Of a DNA stretch of 64,000 nt, positions 12,696 to 24,128 are shown one piece after another. A model generated the notes under the pieces. It was not told where the DNA came from and ran no database searches. It worked only from the letters and a program-made list of their open reading frames with translations. The DNA comes from Callipepla californica brunnescens (lineage: Eukaryota > Chordata > Aves > Galliformes > Odontophoridae). The first letter of the stretch is position 1. Every line of letters starts with the position of its first letter. The DNA lies in assembly GCA_023055505.1 (NCBI GenBank), contig JALIRH010000023.1, positions 4,966,423 to 5,030,422 on the forward strand, written 5' to 3'. A program made the translations under genes and the position numbers.

Positions 12696-12875
12696 AAATG
12701 TTCTTTGAAGTCCTTTTCAACCTGGGCCATTACTATCATTCTTGCTGTTTATTTTGTGGCTTTGCTAGACATACCTGGAATACCTTTAATACCTTTAATG
12801 ATGCCTGGAGTGATGAGACTGGATCAGGAGTACCTAATATTAGGTCTATATTTTGCCATTGTCCTAGAACCTTTG
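12696..12875 (+). other. Candidate exon, 60 codons, hydrophobic, unrecognised
   Basis: The segment is preceded by TGTACTCTATTTCTAG (3' splice-site-like) and followed by GTAGAC (weak 5' splice site). It is 180 bases, open throughout in phase 0 at both ends. The peptide has a hydrophobic stretch (TWAITIILAVYFVALL), then a Pro/Leu/Met-rich linker (DIPGIPLIPLMMPGV), then a second hydrophobic stretch (YLILGLYFAIVLEPL). That would suit two spans of a polytopic membrane protein. I do not recognise the family. T-rich DNA readily gives hydrophobic chance frames, and an overlapping 78-codon frame exists in another phase, so this is weak. Confidence 0.2.
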
Positions 12876-15119
12876 GTAGACAGATAAATGCTCCATGCTT
12901 ATCTTCCCTAATGGATCTGTTGTGTTACCTATAAAAGCTATAAAGTTAGCTGTTAACCTAAGTGACAGAAATAGGTTTTAATCCAAAAGCATGAAGCATG
13001 CTAACAAAAGGACAGCAATTAGAACACAGACATTACATGAATTAATACAGTAGATACTGGAAAGCATAAGCACTGTGGGATTAGTGGAACTGAAGTGTAA
13101 CAATTATGTAATTACAATGCTGTCTTCAGAAGTACTCTGAAAATACTTTGAAATTCATGTATTTTTACATTGGATACGTAAGTATTTCCTGGGAAACTCT
13201 TATCAAAGATTTCAGTTTACAACTTCATGTAAACAGCTAAAGTTTTACAGCCCTTCTGTTAAAAAAGTCTTTCTCAGTTTTTTAAAAAAAATCCATTTTA
13301 TTTTTTTTTCTATGCTCTTTTTAGAGCAGATATATTTTCTAGTTGCAGTCAAATACATATGATTAATAACATTAGTACATAATTTTCTTCTTGTTTCAGC
13401 TGTCCTACAAATATTCTCAATCTTGTAATATAGAGACCAGTCACTTATAGAAGGATATGTGTACAGACCTATTTGTTTCTGGTGTCCATCAAGAGATCTT
13501 ATCAGGAGTGTGCCTAGGCTAGTCTGATTTCCATTACCTTCAGTGTATTCATTGTGAGTTCTGTAATTTGCATGTTTTATCTTTCCTAGAACTTTCAGAC
13601 TCGGAGATGGTCAGATATAATAAAGATTTTTCTTTTATTACTGTCCATTTAAGAATAGTATGAAGAAATGTTAGGTATCCCTTTTTCCTGAGAAGGTATT
13701 GTGCGTGCAAGTTCCCTGAAAGTTCAATAATATTTATTACAGAGCATATTTCAGATATATATTCTTCAGCTTTAGTAAAAAAATGTATCCTCATTACAAC
13801 CTTAATTTACCCTCAGTCTGTTGGGTCCTTTCTAAAATACAAGGTAGCATCAGATGTTACTATATTGTTGCCTGTGGATACAAGATCCTGTGTAGAATGA
13901 TCTAACAGAAGCAGTTGATGCAGAATATTCAAGCTGATTCAAGCAAGATCCAGCTCACACAGTGCTAAGATAAGCAGAGTAGATGAATCTATTTACTCAA
14001 GAATATCTACTTCAAATGGGAAGGGCATCAAGGGAGGCAGAAGAAAGCTGAGGTAATAAACACATCCATTTAGAATGTAAATGATAGTATGTAAGAACTA
14101 TTCTTTTTGTTGAAACTTCAAACACTAGTTTTTTTTAATATTAATATTTTTTAATTATTACTATTTTTTAAATATTAATAAAAAAGACATTGGAAATTTC
14201 CTTCGCCAGTCATGCTGACACGAAATTGCATGTATTGTAGATATGAATAACGTTAATTAAATTGTTAGTTTCACTGAAAATATAAAGTCTCTGCGGAAAA
14301 AAAGAAAAGAACAATATACATGGAACACATGGATTTGTCTTTATGATTTGTCTCTTGAAAGATATTATTTGTTCAACAAGCAGCAAAGGAAATAAATTAA
14401 CTAGCTCACATTTTCAGTACTGTGGCCACATTCTAAAATTGTGTAAGAAATATATATATAAGCTTATTTATTAGAACATACTAAGGTATAGCTGTTGAAA
14501 GACTGTGCAAATATATAGTAGTATACTATATATATATAGTACAAATCTTAAAATGATATAGTAAGTAAATACTAAAATCTTTGTAAGTAACAAATTAGAG
14601 TCCCATAATATACTTGATTTTTTTTCCTTTACATTCAAATATTTGAATCGCCTCATTATAGGGATACCTTATCTCACACTAACTTGAACAAAGTATCTGT
14701 GACATCAAGCAAAGGAACAATTATTCCAGAACATCTTTTTTTGTGTGTGTGTTTTTATAATCATGTTGTGCTGTTTTTTCGTTTTTTTTTTTTTGTTGTT
14801 GTTGTTGTTTTGTTGTTGGTTTTTTTTTGTTTTGTTTTTTTTCCTGTTAAAACTTTCAGTGGATTTGATGAACTAGCAGGTGAAAATGGTATTCATATTG
14901 ATCCATCAAGAATGAACTCCATCTAGAGAATTCTGCAGACTCAGAAATTGCAGGGCTTTGTTTAATAAAAACCCATAAACTAAATATAATAGCCAATGCT
15001 TGGAGAGATAAGACAGTACAGACATTTACACGGTCTTTTCCTCCTGAATAAGGTAATTATTAAGCTTAGATGTAATCCATGCAGAGATTGCTCTTATTTT
15101 CACTGTGCTTTTGCTTCAG

Positions 15120-15149
15120 GTTTCTGAGTTGTCAGAACTGTTTCTACAG
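15120..15149 (+). other. Candidate micro-exon, 10 codons
   Basis: A strong polypyrimidine tract and acceptor (TTTTCACTGTGCTTTTGCTTCAG) is followed by 30 open bases encoding VSELSELFLQ. These end CTACAG before a GTATCT donor, and both boundaries are phase 0. A longer alternative frame through the same place (to 15330) has the donor-like CAG|GTAGAA near 15280. Very short exons cannot be judged by eye; recorded because the two splice sites are good and the phase agrees with the segment at 20971-21078. Confidence 0.12.
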
Positions 15150-16611
15150 GTATCTGGAGCCAAAAGATGTCCAATTCCTTGCTATTACTTCTCTTAATCC
15201 CATTGCAGGGGTTCTGTATCCACAGCTTAAACATAAAATCTCATTAATTAACAGTTTGGTTAACGGTATGGAGAAACAGGTAGAAACAGCTTTACTGTGT
15301 AAATCTAACAAAGTGCACCTTGTATTGTAAGAATAACCAGCTTAAAAACTGATTCATCTAAAATTTTAACCTAACTCATCCAAATATCAAAGTACCTGAA
15401 TTATAATGCTGAAGTGATGCAACAAGAAAAGTATTACTTAATAGCTTAGTATTTCAGAAGTAGTGTTACTCACATAAATCCTGTCAAAAAACAGAGTTTC
15501 TAATCATGAAGCACTAACAGCCATTCTCATTAGTCATCTCAATATGCATAATGAGTCTTTTACTTGGGTACAAACTTCTCAGTCATAAACTGAAGCAAAA
15601 AAAAAAATCTGCTTTCATGCAAAAGAAAGGCTGGAAATTAAGATTTCAAAGGCAAAGATAAAATCTGCACTCTTAAGAATGAAACAACAGTTAAGGATAA
15701 AAAATATGAACAGATCCATTATTTTAACAGGCCTTTGCCTCTACATTATGAACTTTAAAGTCATAATAAGGTTGCTTTACAACCATGATAGAAATCAAGG
15801 TTTAAATAAAATTTGATAAGACCTAAGAAAAACACTCAACTTTTGATATTGGAAGTGGTGGTATAGGTTACATGCTGTATTTGAGCCTATTTCAAAGTTG
15901 AGGTCTACAACTGGGAATATTTAGCTGTTTTATTTAATCTGAAGGTTTTCCATTTCTTACAAAAAATATTTTGTCTAAATCTTGAGCTGTCAAGAACTCT
16001 AAAGAACATTTATTCTTACAACAGCTATGTTCATAATCTCAAAATGAAAGAAGCTTTCATCCATTAAATTCAAACTTACTTTATAACCATTCTAGTCTGG
16101 ATTGCATTTTAATCACAGTTGGAATTATACCATCTTTTTTTCTGAAATATAATATTATATAAGAAATAGAAATGACAAATTTAAAAAATAAAAATTAAAA
16201 ATTACTCATCACATGTTTAAAAATGCCTTCCACCCCCTTCCACCTAAACAGTTGAAATTCAGTTTATTCAATCACAATGCACATACAAAGCAGAGCTGAC
16301 TGGAAGTTTCCATTAGAATATTCTTTCAAGAAGAAACAATTTTTAGGTTGCAACACATTTCATAGCAATCAGCCACCTTTAATGAAAGAGGTTAGTTTGA
16401 TAAAAGCGAAAGCGTCAGATTTTAAAAAATAAAATATTTACATTTCCAAGTATCTGTCTGTTCGATTTTGTAATGCTATAATCGGGTGGAAATTACAATA
16501 ACAGTGTAGCAAAGTCATTGGCTACAACAAATGAGTGCAAGCCTAAATGCAGCAGCCACAGATGGAGAAACAAATGAAAAAAGCTACTTACCTTTAGAAG
16601 GCCTCAGTTAG

Positions 16612-16806
16612 GCAGAGATCTCCAGCAAGAAATACCCACACTTCAGCTGCCAACCCCCAGATGATTTTTTGAAAAGGGCAGATCCTGGTTCCACCCCTTT
16701 CAGTTATTTAGGTACATCAAATGCACCTGAGCTCCCTTGGGTTGACCTTGCCTTCCCAATAGGTGCTCAATCACTGTTTCAGGCCGCGACTTAGCATTTC
16801 CGCTAA
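16612..16806 (-). mobile_element. LTR fragment, second LTR type
   Basis: This segment aligns by eye with 35930-36140 over about 200 bases. Shared blocks include GATCTCCAGCAAGAAAT against AATCTCCAGAAAGACAT, CCTGGTTCCACCCCTTTCAG against CAGACTCCACCCATTCCAG, and AATCACTGTTTCAGGCC against AATCAGTGGTTCAGGCC. Strand is assigned from the second copy, which sits at the 5' end of a minus-strand ERV remnant. No target duplication was found and the ends are approximate. Confidence 0.5.
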
Positions 16807-16899
16807 AAATATAATCATAATAATATCAAATAGATACCAAAGACTTGAAGTTGGCTTAAGACGTCAATCATTATTTATTTCCCTATCAACAAGACTACT

Positions 16900-17525
16900 T
16901 CTGTGGCCTTCCTCTGGTTGTTCTCCAGCAGGTCCCTGTCTCTCCTGTAGTAAGGACTTCACATCTGAATGCAGTACACTTGGAGATGTCTCATCAGCAC
17001 AGAGTAGAGGGGTAGGATCACCTCCCTCAGCCTGCTGACCTTGCAACCAGAATACAGTTGCCTTCTGAGCTGTGAACACAGTCTGGATCTCTTGGATACT
17101 GCACTTGGCTCACTGCTTGATTCTGTCTGTCTCCCTAAATGGTATTCCATCCTTCAGCTGCAACAGCTACACTATACAACTTGGAAACTTCTGCAGACTT
17201 GCTGAGGATGCACTTGAACTCCTGTCAGTGCAATCAATGAAGATACTGAAGAGAACTGATCCCACTACAGAACCCTGATGGACATCAATCATCACTGATC
17301 TCAATCTGAACATTGATCCATTCACCACCACTCTCTAGATACAATCTCACAACCATTTCCTTGTCCACTGAACACCCACCAGTCAAATCCACATCTTTCT
17401 AATTTGAACAGAAGGATGTTGTGTGAGACCATGTCAAAGGCCTTACTGAAATTCAGATAGATGACATCAGTGGCTCTTTCCTTGTACACTGATGCATTTG
17501 CACCATCCCATGATTGACTTGAACT
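16900..17525 (-). mobile_element. CR1 ORF2 reverse-transcriptase fragment
   Basis: The minus strand reads through the CR1 RT core. A frame between 17540 and 17322 contains VIYLNFSKAFDMVSHNILL, matching the conserved [11 protein letters not shown] motif of non-LTR RTs; the first Asp is replaced by Asn. Farther along come sequences for the GVLLGS-type turn and the C-terminal part (GAGTAGAGGGGTAGGATCACC). Frames are broken by shifts and the 3' tail is missing. Confidence 0.85.
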
Positions 17526-20500
17526 AGTGTTTGAAATCACAAAAACAAAACAAAACTAAAGTAGATTTATTTTAGTAGGGATACTAAAGAATTATTTTCA
17601 TGGCAAATCATGTAGCTATAAATTACTTTCTTATTTCTATTGTATTAGGAAATGAAAAGGCTAATAAATACCTCAATTTCTTGGGCTTTTTTTTTCTTCT
17701 AAAAGTATAGGACACTTGTGTTTCCATACAAATCACAACTGGTACATGAAAGTCCCAAGACAAAGGAGGAAGTAAAAACCAGTAAGAAAAAAATGTACTC
17801 ACGCTTGTTAGACACTCGGCATGACTGCATGAAAGAAAAAGCCATGCAAATTGCATTAAACTAGTTTTCTTTTATTGTTGGACTCGAAACCATAAGCTAA
17901 GCATTGAGGACTACTATTTTCAGATGTTTACATTTTGAAAATATAAGAATTTTAAATCAATTGAATGGAGACATGTATTCCATAGTATCCATCACTGTCA
18001 TTTAAAAGTATGATGGCTCTGTTTTCTACTGAATTTCCTACTTTTAACATTTCATTTTTTGAACCAGAATTCTTTGTATTATGTAAATACATCTTTACTT
18101 ATGAATAAGGCTGCGAATCAATAAATCAAAGTAGAAAATGACTAACATTAATAAATAATCAAAACAGCTTTAAAAAGAAAAAAGTTGAATGAAACAATTT
18201 TACAACACATAACTAAAAATACATAGCTAATTTATTATGCTATGAGAAAACCTATTTATTTAAACAAGAATAGGAAAAGAGTACAAAAATGTATGGATGG
18301 ATTTTTTTAAAGGGAAAGGACTGGAGAATTTCTGAGAAGTCAGATGTCTACAGTTTAGCTTAATTTTATTTTTAATGGTACATAGTACTATCACTACTAG
18401 ATAATCACAGCCAGCATAAATTTATTTATGAGTTCAGTTCATTGGAAGTCTAAATCTGCTTTTTTATTGCCACAGAGTTAACAATGACATCAGTTTCAAG
18501 GAACAAAGAAGAGCCATTTAGGTTCTTTGCTGCGTCTTATTTATACAGATATATATTATAGAAGAAGGCATTGTGCCATAACACACTGGCCTTTGGGGCA
18601 AAACTATTTATGTTTTAACTACATGCTGCTTTCATTAGTAGTAAAAAACATGCCATGAGAACAATTTTGTTACTGTTAACTTTGCAAATCTTTTCTCTAG
18701 AGCCCTTTTTTTTTTCTTCCACTACCTTACTTCTGCCTTTTCAGGACCTTACTTACCATTTCTCTTCATTCACAGGTCTTCTCTTCCTCTTATCCTTTTC
18801 ATATCTATATATATCTTACAGTACCTTTTATATGCTTGTTCAAATAAATTCAACTCAGTGCTGAGATCTGAGACATATTTCTATTCCAAAGATTTTCTGA
18901 TGCTATGGGGAAATGTTAACAAAAATAAAACAATCATTTTACTTCTTTAGTTGGAAAGCACATATCTCAGTAGAGATCAGTGCTGCTCACTTTCTCACCA
19001 GGGAGAATTTAGATTGAAAAAATACTTTTTATTTTTGATTATACAGGACAATAGTATTACAGGAATGAAAACAGACTAAAATCAATCTTGCACAATTTTC
19101 TTAAACTGAGTTGGACCTTCTTAAATCAGTTCTGAATTGGCTTGCATAGTACAGAATTAGTTTAAGCAAAATGTAACTGCTATTAGAAAACTATTTAACT
19201 GTTGATTTTTCTTTTTCTGCCTCTGAAGTGTTGGCATGTATACTTTGTAAGGAAGAAAATATTTTATATCTGATAGAGATCTCAGAGGGCATTTAGATAA
19301 GTTTTCATACTTCTCTTAAGTGTGCTGTGATTCTGAAACTTTATCTTGAACAGCCTTATTCCTTGCTTTTCTCACCACAGTTATCTGCAGCCCAGAAGTC
19401 AGAAGTAATACCTTCATTTTTATGTACTCTCTAGAGTATACATTCTATACAGATTAACTAAGTTTTCTTAACTACTTACTCCTTTTGTGTTTTCAGAGCC
19501 ATGGATTTTTCTCATGACTGGCTAACATGCAAGACTTCTAGATTGCAATGCAGCTCATTTTATACTATGATCCCAGATCCATAAAGATTTTCTGGTAGTC
19601 CTTTTATATGAAGGGCTATGTTTAGTATGAGTTTTGGTCAGCTGTGTTCCAGTGACTGCCTGGCACTAGCTATGTCCAAAACTCATAGGATGGCCTGCAC
19701 TGGGACCTTTAGGATCTGGCTAGCTACCTAACTTTTTTCTTTTGTGTATGTGTGTGTGCATATATATTATGATAATTGTGGTGGAGACATACTGTGAGAA
19801 TTTAAATACCAAAAATAGAAACACGTTTAGTCTCTTGGACATGTGGTTTCAGACATGAGGGTCCATGATGTAGTTACTCTTGAAACTTCTGCTCATCACT
19901 GGAGACAATATATCCTACTTGACAGGGAGGGTTTTGAAACATAGAAGGGTACCTAGAATTTATGCTGAACACAACAGTGGCTTAAGAATCCTCTTAAGCA
20001 CATTTTAAGGGGTTGATTTTGAAGTGTCACATGTAAGACCAACTCAATAATAAGCAGGTACTTCCATCCTTTCATCTGCTGGTGTGAATGTGTATTGCCT
20101 TCTTCTAGCCTGTGTTACCATTTTAATTTGTGCTAAGAAAAATTAAAACTAAGTAGACAATTCTTATGTCTGGATCCTGTATTACATGAAGATTAAATGA
20201 AGGTAGAATATTAATCTGGAAAATGAAGATGGGAAGAATTCCCCTTCTCATAAAACAAAAAATAACTAGTGACTGATGTGTTCCAAAAGCCTATAATGGC
20301 ATAGGCTGTAAGAGAAACATAAGGGAACTGATAGGGTATTCACTGCAAAGAGAAAAACTTTCACTCATTATTGACAGCAACAATAAAAACAAACAAACAA
20401 ACAAACGAATGAATGAATAGCAAAGAAGAGATTCATACAGTTTCCTCTATACATTTGTACTGGCTTTCTTAGTTATTGTATTATACATATTATACAAAAT

Positions 20501-23500
20501 ATATACTGGTTCTCCATAAACAGATTATTGTATGTTTGACTTTACTAAGAGAGAAAAAAAAACCAACAAACAGAAAAAATGATGTAGCTGCTATTTTTGT
20601 CATACCAAAAAAAATAAAAAATAAAAAGGCCGCAAGACCAACAAAACACATACCATTCAGAAATTAACTAGAGTTAACTAAGATATTATACTAACACAGA
20701 CACATAATGTTATCTGCATTCTAGTATGACGGATTGTTTTAAAGGACAGTGTGGAGTAACATAAATCTAAAAAGATGTTTTTAATTTGATGATGAGACAG
20801 TTTATGCAAGCCTAATAAGTTAGTGTTTGTTCATTTATATGACTGACTTATATCTCAGTAAGCATTAAAACTGCAGCATCTCTTTTCCTTTTATTTTTCC
20901 CCCTTTGACTCCTCTCCATCTGTATTTGATTAGATGCAAATCGATAAAAGTATATTACTTTAATTTTCAGAACAAAAATGAAGATTTAAAGAATAGTTCC
21001 AGTTTCTTGCAGTTTTCTTTCTATTGGCTTAAGGCAGCTGCTAATCATTATGTTTGCAATATTAAAACAGAACTCCAGGTTAGTTTGTGCTGGGTCATTT
21101 AAAAGAATTTTTTGTACTTGATTAGGCTTGTGTGGTTTGTAAGCATGTCAAATAGAATCAGTTGGGCCATTTGTTTCTGTTAGTCATTAATTTTATGTTA
21201 CTTTTTTAACCACTTAAATTTGTGGTAAAGAAGTAGAATTAAGGTTACACATCTTAGTGATAATGGTTGTAACACATGTAGTACCGTTACACCGCTAACA
21301 ATCACTCCTTACATTAGCAAAATGTCTTCAGGTGACCTCTGTTTTGAGTATGTTGAACACGTGTCAGTTTCTAGTGGTAATAAAGCTAGTTTTAAATGAC
21401 AGTATATTTACTACAAAATGAGCCCAAGTTGTTTTCTCCTTTCCCAGTTTTCTATGACTTTGGTTGGTTTGGCAATATTTACATCATTCTTACTTATGCA
21501 ACAGACAAAGTGAAGTAAATTAAGCATACTTAATACATGTAGTTCATACAAAGTCCAGCACAAGATAACACTTAGATGGAACATTCATGATTCTGGAGCT
21601 GACATGTAAATTTGGTGCCCACATGAAATATCAGGAAATCTGAGCTGCTAACTTTATCAGTGCCTTCTCTATTATAGAAGAATACAGTTAGTTAGGATAC
21701 TGTGGCAGGCAGAAAACTTGCATTTTAATTTATTTTCTGATGCATTTGTACATGTAAACAATATTATATTTCCAAAGACTAACAAAAAATATGCACTACT
21801 TTCTTTTCATTTCAATTACCAAATCTTTTCATCTAAAACAATGCTTCATCACCATTATACAGCTTTTTTCTTGAAGCTATTTTAAGTAACAGATTGCACT
21901 GTCAATGGTTCTTAGTTTTCATTTGTCCAGTCTCTTATTATGAGACCCTCGACCTTACACCGAAACTTTGCCAAGCTTTAACTACTTTGGACAGAATTTT
22001 AATTGCTGTTGCATGCCTTTGGTTAAAGGGTATAAAAGTACATATAAAATGCATGTGGTTATTCCATTTTGGACATCAGTTTAGAAAAAAAGAACTGTTT
22101 ATTAATATTCAGTCTACTGAGATGAAATGTACTTTGAGCTAATAAGAAACACTGTCCAGATCTGAACAAAATAAACGTGTGGAATTATAGCTCATATAAC
22201 ATCAGAGAAGTCATACCCGAGGCTGACAGCTAAATTCTTTTGCAATGCTGATTGTAAATAAATTTCCACATATTTCTCATGGGCTGAGTGTAGCAGGCAC
22301 TTTCTACTCAGAAGTACCTCTTCCATAATTTTTTTTTCTAGGTAGTCAGGAGATGCTGTGCAATATGATTCTAAGAATGGGAAAAATCAAACTTGAATTT
22401 GATGGTAGTTGAATTTTTGATTATTCCTGTCCAGAGGGCTGGTTGCCTTGTTGATTATTGTGATCCTTGCTGGGCAGAGAATGAGAAGAAGAAAGTTGTG
22501 CTGAACAGAGGGGGCATGCTGAAAAAATATAAAATAAACCAGAAGAAAAAGTGGTTTAGAGTAGCAGCCAGAGTGGCACAGGAGACACGGGGAAATTGCG
22601 AGAACAAAAGGACTGAAATGTGCCTGCTGACTTATTCAGGATAAAAATTTTAAGTAGTCATTTCTATTTCAATTCTCAAATAGTGCAACATACCATCAGA
22701 AGGTATCTTTGTCTCAGAAAATAATGGAATCGTGTAGTTAATAATCTTGAGATATTGTGCTTTACAACTAATCCTGCTCAGATCTGAAATGACCTTGAGA
22801 AGTACCTATCTCTCTAATCTCTCTGCACACAGTTTAGGGGAGCATTACTGTCAAGGTTCTTTTACTTTAGTGCTCATTTAGATGTGCTGAATAGGATCAA
22901 AATCATTGGATCTGTCTCTGAGAACTCACTACCTGTCCGTAGCAACAGAGATCATCAAGTCTAATGAAGAACTGTCGAATCTTCTCTATTGAAGCTTAAT
23001 TATTAGTAGTTGGAGAACAAATATGTGCTTTATTACTAATCTTCAAGTGACGTTCTTATAGTAGTAGAGGAAGCATTTCAGACATACACTTGGTCTAAGT
23101 TAACTTTCTAATATGTGAGAATTTTAACATTTTTGTCATTTTAATACCTGTTCTCCATATGCTGATAGTTAAGCTTCAATAGTACAGGTTTAACATGCTG
23201 ATCAGTACATAAAAATGAGCACCAAAGAGAATATTGACCTTAATACTTGCATTTCCTCTGCACAGAGAGATAAGTACTTTTGAAGAATGGGTCAGAACTG
23301 AGCTGATAATGGAGAAGCACAATCTGAGCTTAGATGTCTTCATTATGTCTGTGAAACCACTGAGAATTTCTCTTGGTCTTTGAGTTGTTTTTCAGATGAC
23401 AATTCCCTTGACTGGAAAGAAATACAGAGTTAACGAATAAGGGACCACAGACAGCTGTGGCCTTTCCATTTATCAGACACATGTCGTATATAAACCTCTC

Positions 23501-23854
23501 TGGGACATAGCTGTCTGTTTCTCTTTTCAAAAATTGCATTAGAGTCAGCCATTTGTTTAGAAAATATACCCACTATAAATGATTTTCTTTTAAGGTTTGT
23601 TTGTTTGTTCCCTTCTATCTTTCATGCAATATTTTGCAGCTCATATACTTTTCAGATGAGATGGGGGAGACTGAAGTTCTTACACATTATTCACCCGCAG
23701 GGATTCAATCTATATTTTTTTGCCACTTGCAGCAAAATGCAGAAATTGCTTAACTGTGGACTTCAAAAGACAACAGGAGTATTTGAACCTGCTCCTTCTA
23801 AGTCCTATCACTAGTTATGATGTAGAGGTTGACCCCACTTTACCACAATGTCCT
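17526..23854. other. Unique AT-rich DNA with one good exon-like segment
   Basis: About 6.3 kb with no recognised transposon. The only sequence I would single out is the splice-bounded segment at 20971-21078. Low-complexity patches include AAAC/GAAT repeats near 20390-20418 and A-rich DNA near 20550-20630. Short frames elsewhere have no identifiable domain. Confidence 0.45.
20971..21078 (+). other. Candidate exon, 36 codons, unrecognised
   Basis: This is the best exon-like segment in the window. The acceptor side reads TTACTTTAATTTTCAG. The segment then runs 108 bases fully open in phase 0 and ends ACTCCAG before the donor GTTAGT. The encoded peptide begins NKNEDLKNSSSFLQFSFYWL, continues KAAANHYVCNIKTELQ and has no low-complexity bias. 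A frame without splicing would extend to 21102. The residue mix (W, Y, C, H present; no runs) is typical of a real internal exon, but I cannot place the family. If real, it belongs to a plus-strand gene whose other exons are separated by several kb. RNA evidence or protein homology is needed. Confidence 0.33.
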
Positions 23855-24128
23855 TTCAGGTAGTTTTAGAGGGTAATCAGGTCTCCCTCGAGCCTCCTCT
23901 TCCCCAGTCTAAACAATCCCAGTTCCCTCAGCTGCTCCTCATAAGATTTGTGCTCCAGACTCCTTCCCAAGTTCTTTGAACATGCTCCAGGGTCCTGATG
24001 TCTTTCCTGTAGTGAGGGGCCTAAAACTGAACGCAGTACTGAATATGTGGCCTCACCAGAGTTAAGTACAGGGAAACAATTATCCACATCCCCCAGCTCC
24101 TGCTCACAATACTACTTCTGATAAAACC
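23855..24128 (-). mobile_element. CR1 ORF2 C-terminal fragment
   Basis: In reverse complement it encodes the CR1 C-terminal segment. The minus frame reads [16 protein letters not shown] (usual [17 protein letters not shown]), preceded by a region matching [17 protein letters not shown]. The typical reverse-strand phrases TCCTCTTCCCCAGTCTAAAC and GCTGCTCCTCATAAGATTTG are visible. Both ends are truncated. Confidence 0.9.

Larger units (their letters stand above)
11481..16611. other. Long unique stretch with two exon-like segments
   Basis: No transposon is recognised over about 5.1 kb. AT- and T-rich low-complexity patches occur at about 14125-14180, 14515-14545 (near-palindromic TATA tract) and 14778-14842 (T-run with GTT repeats). 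Two splice-bounded open segments (12696-12875 and 15120-15149) are listed separately. Other frames are short. Confidence 0.45.

Noticed and set aside
14515..14545. TATA palindrome that could form a cruciform
   Set aside because: Simple AT dinucleotide composition is enough to explain it; no associated element.
14684..14926. 80-codon plus frame with a long Phe/Val/Leu run
   Set aside because: The hydrophobic core is the T-run and GTT repeats at 14778-14842; the possible 20-base exon after it is too short to support.
22393..22644. 83-codon Lys-rich plus frame
   Set aside because: No recognisable domain or splice context; contains A-rich runs that inflate its length.
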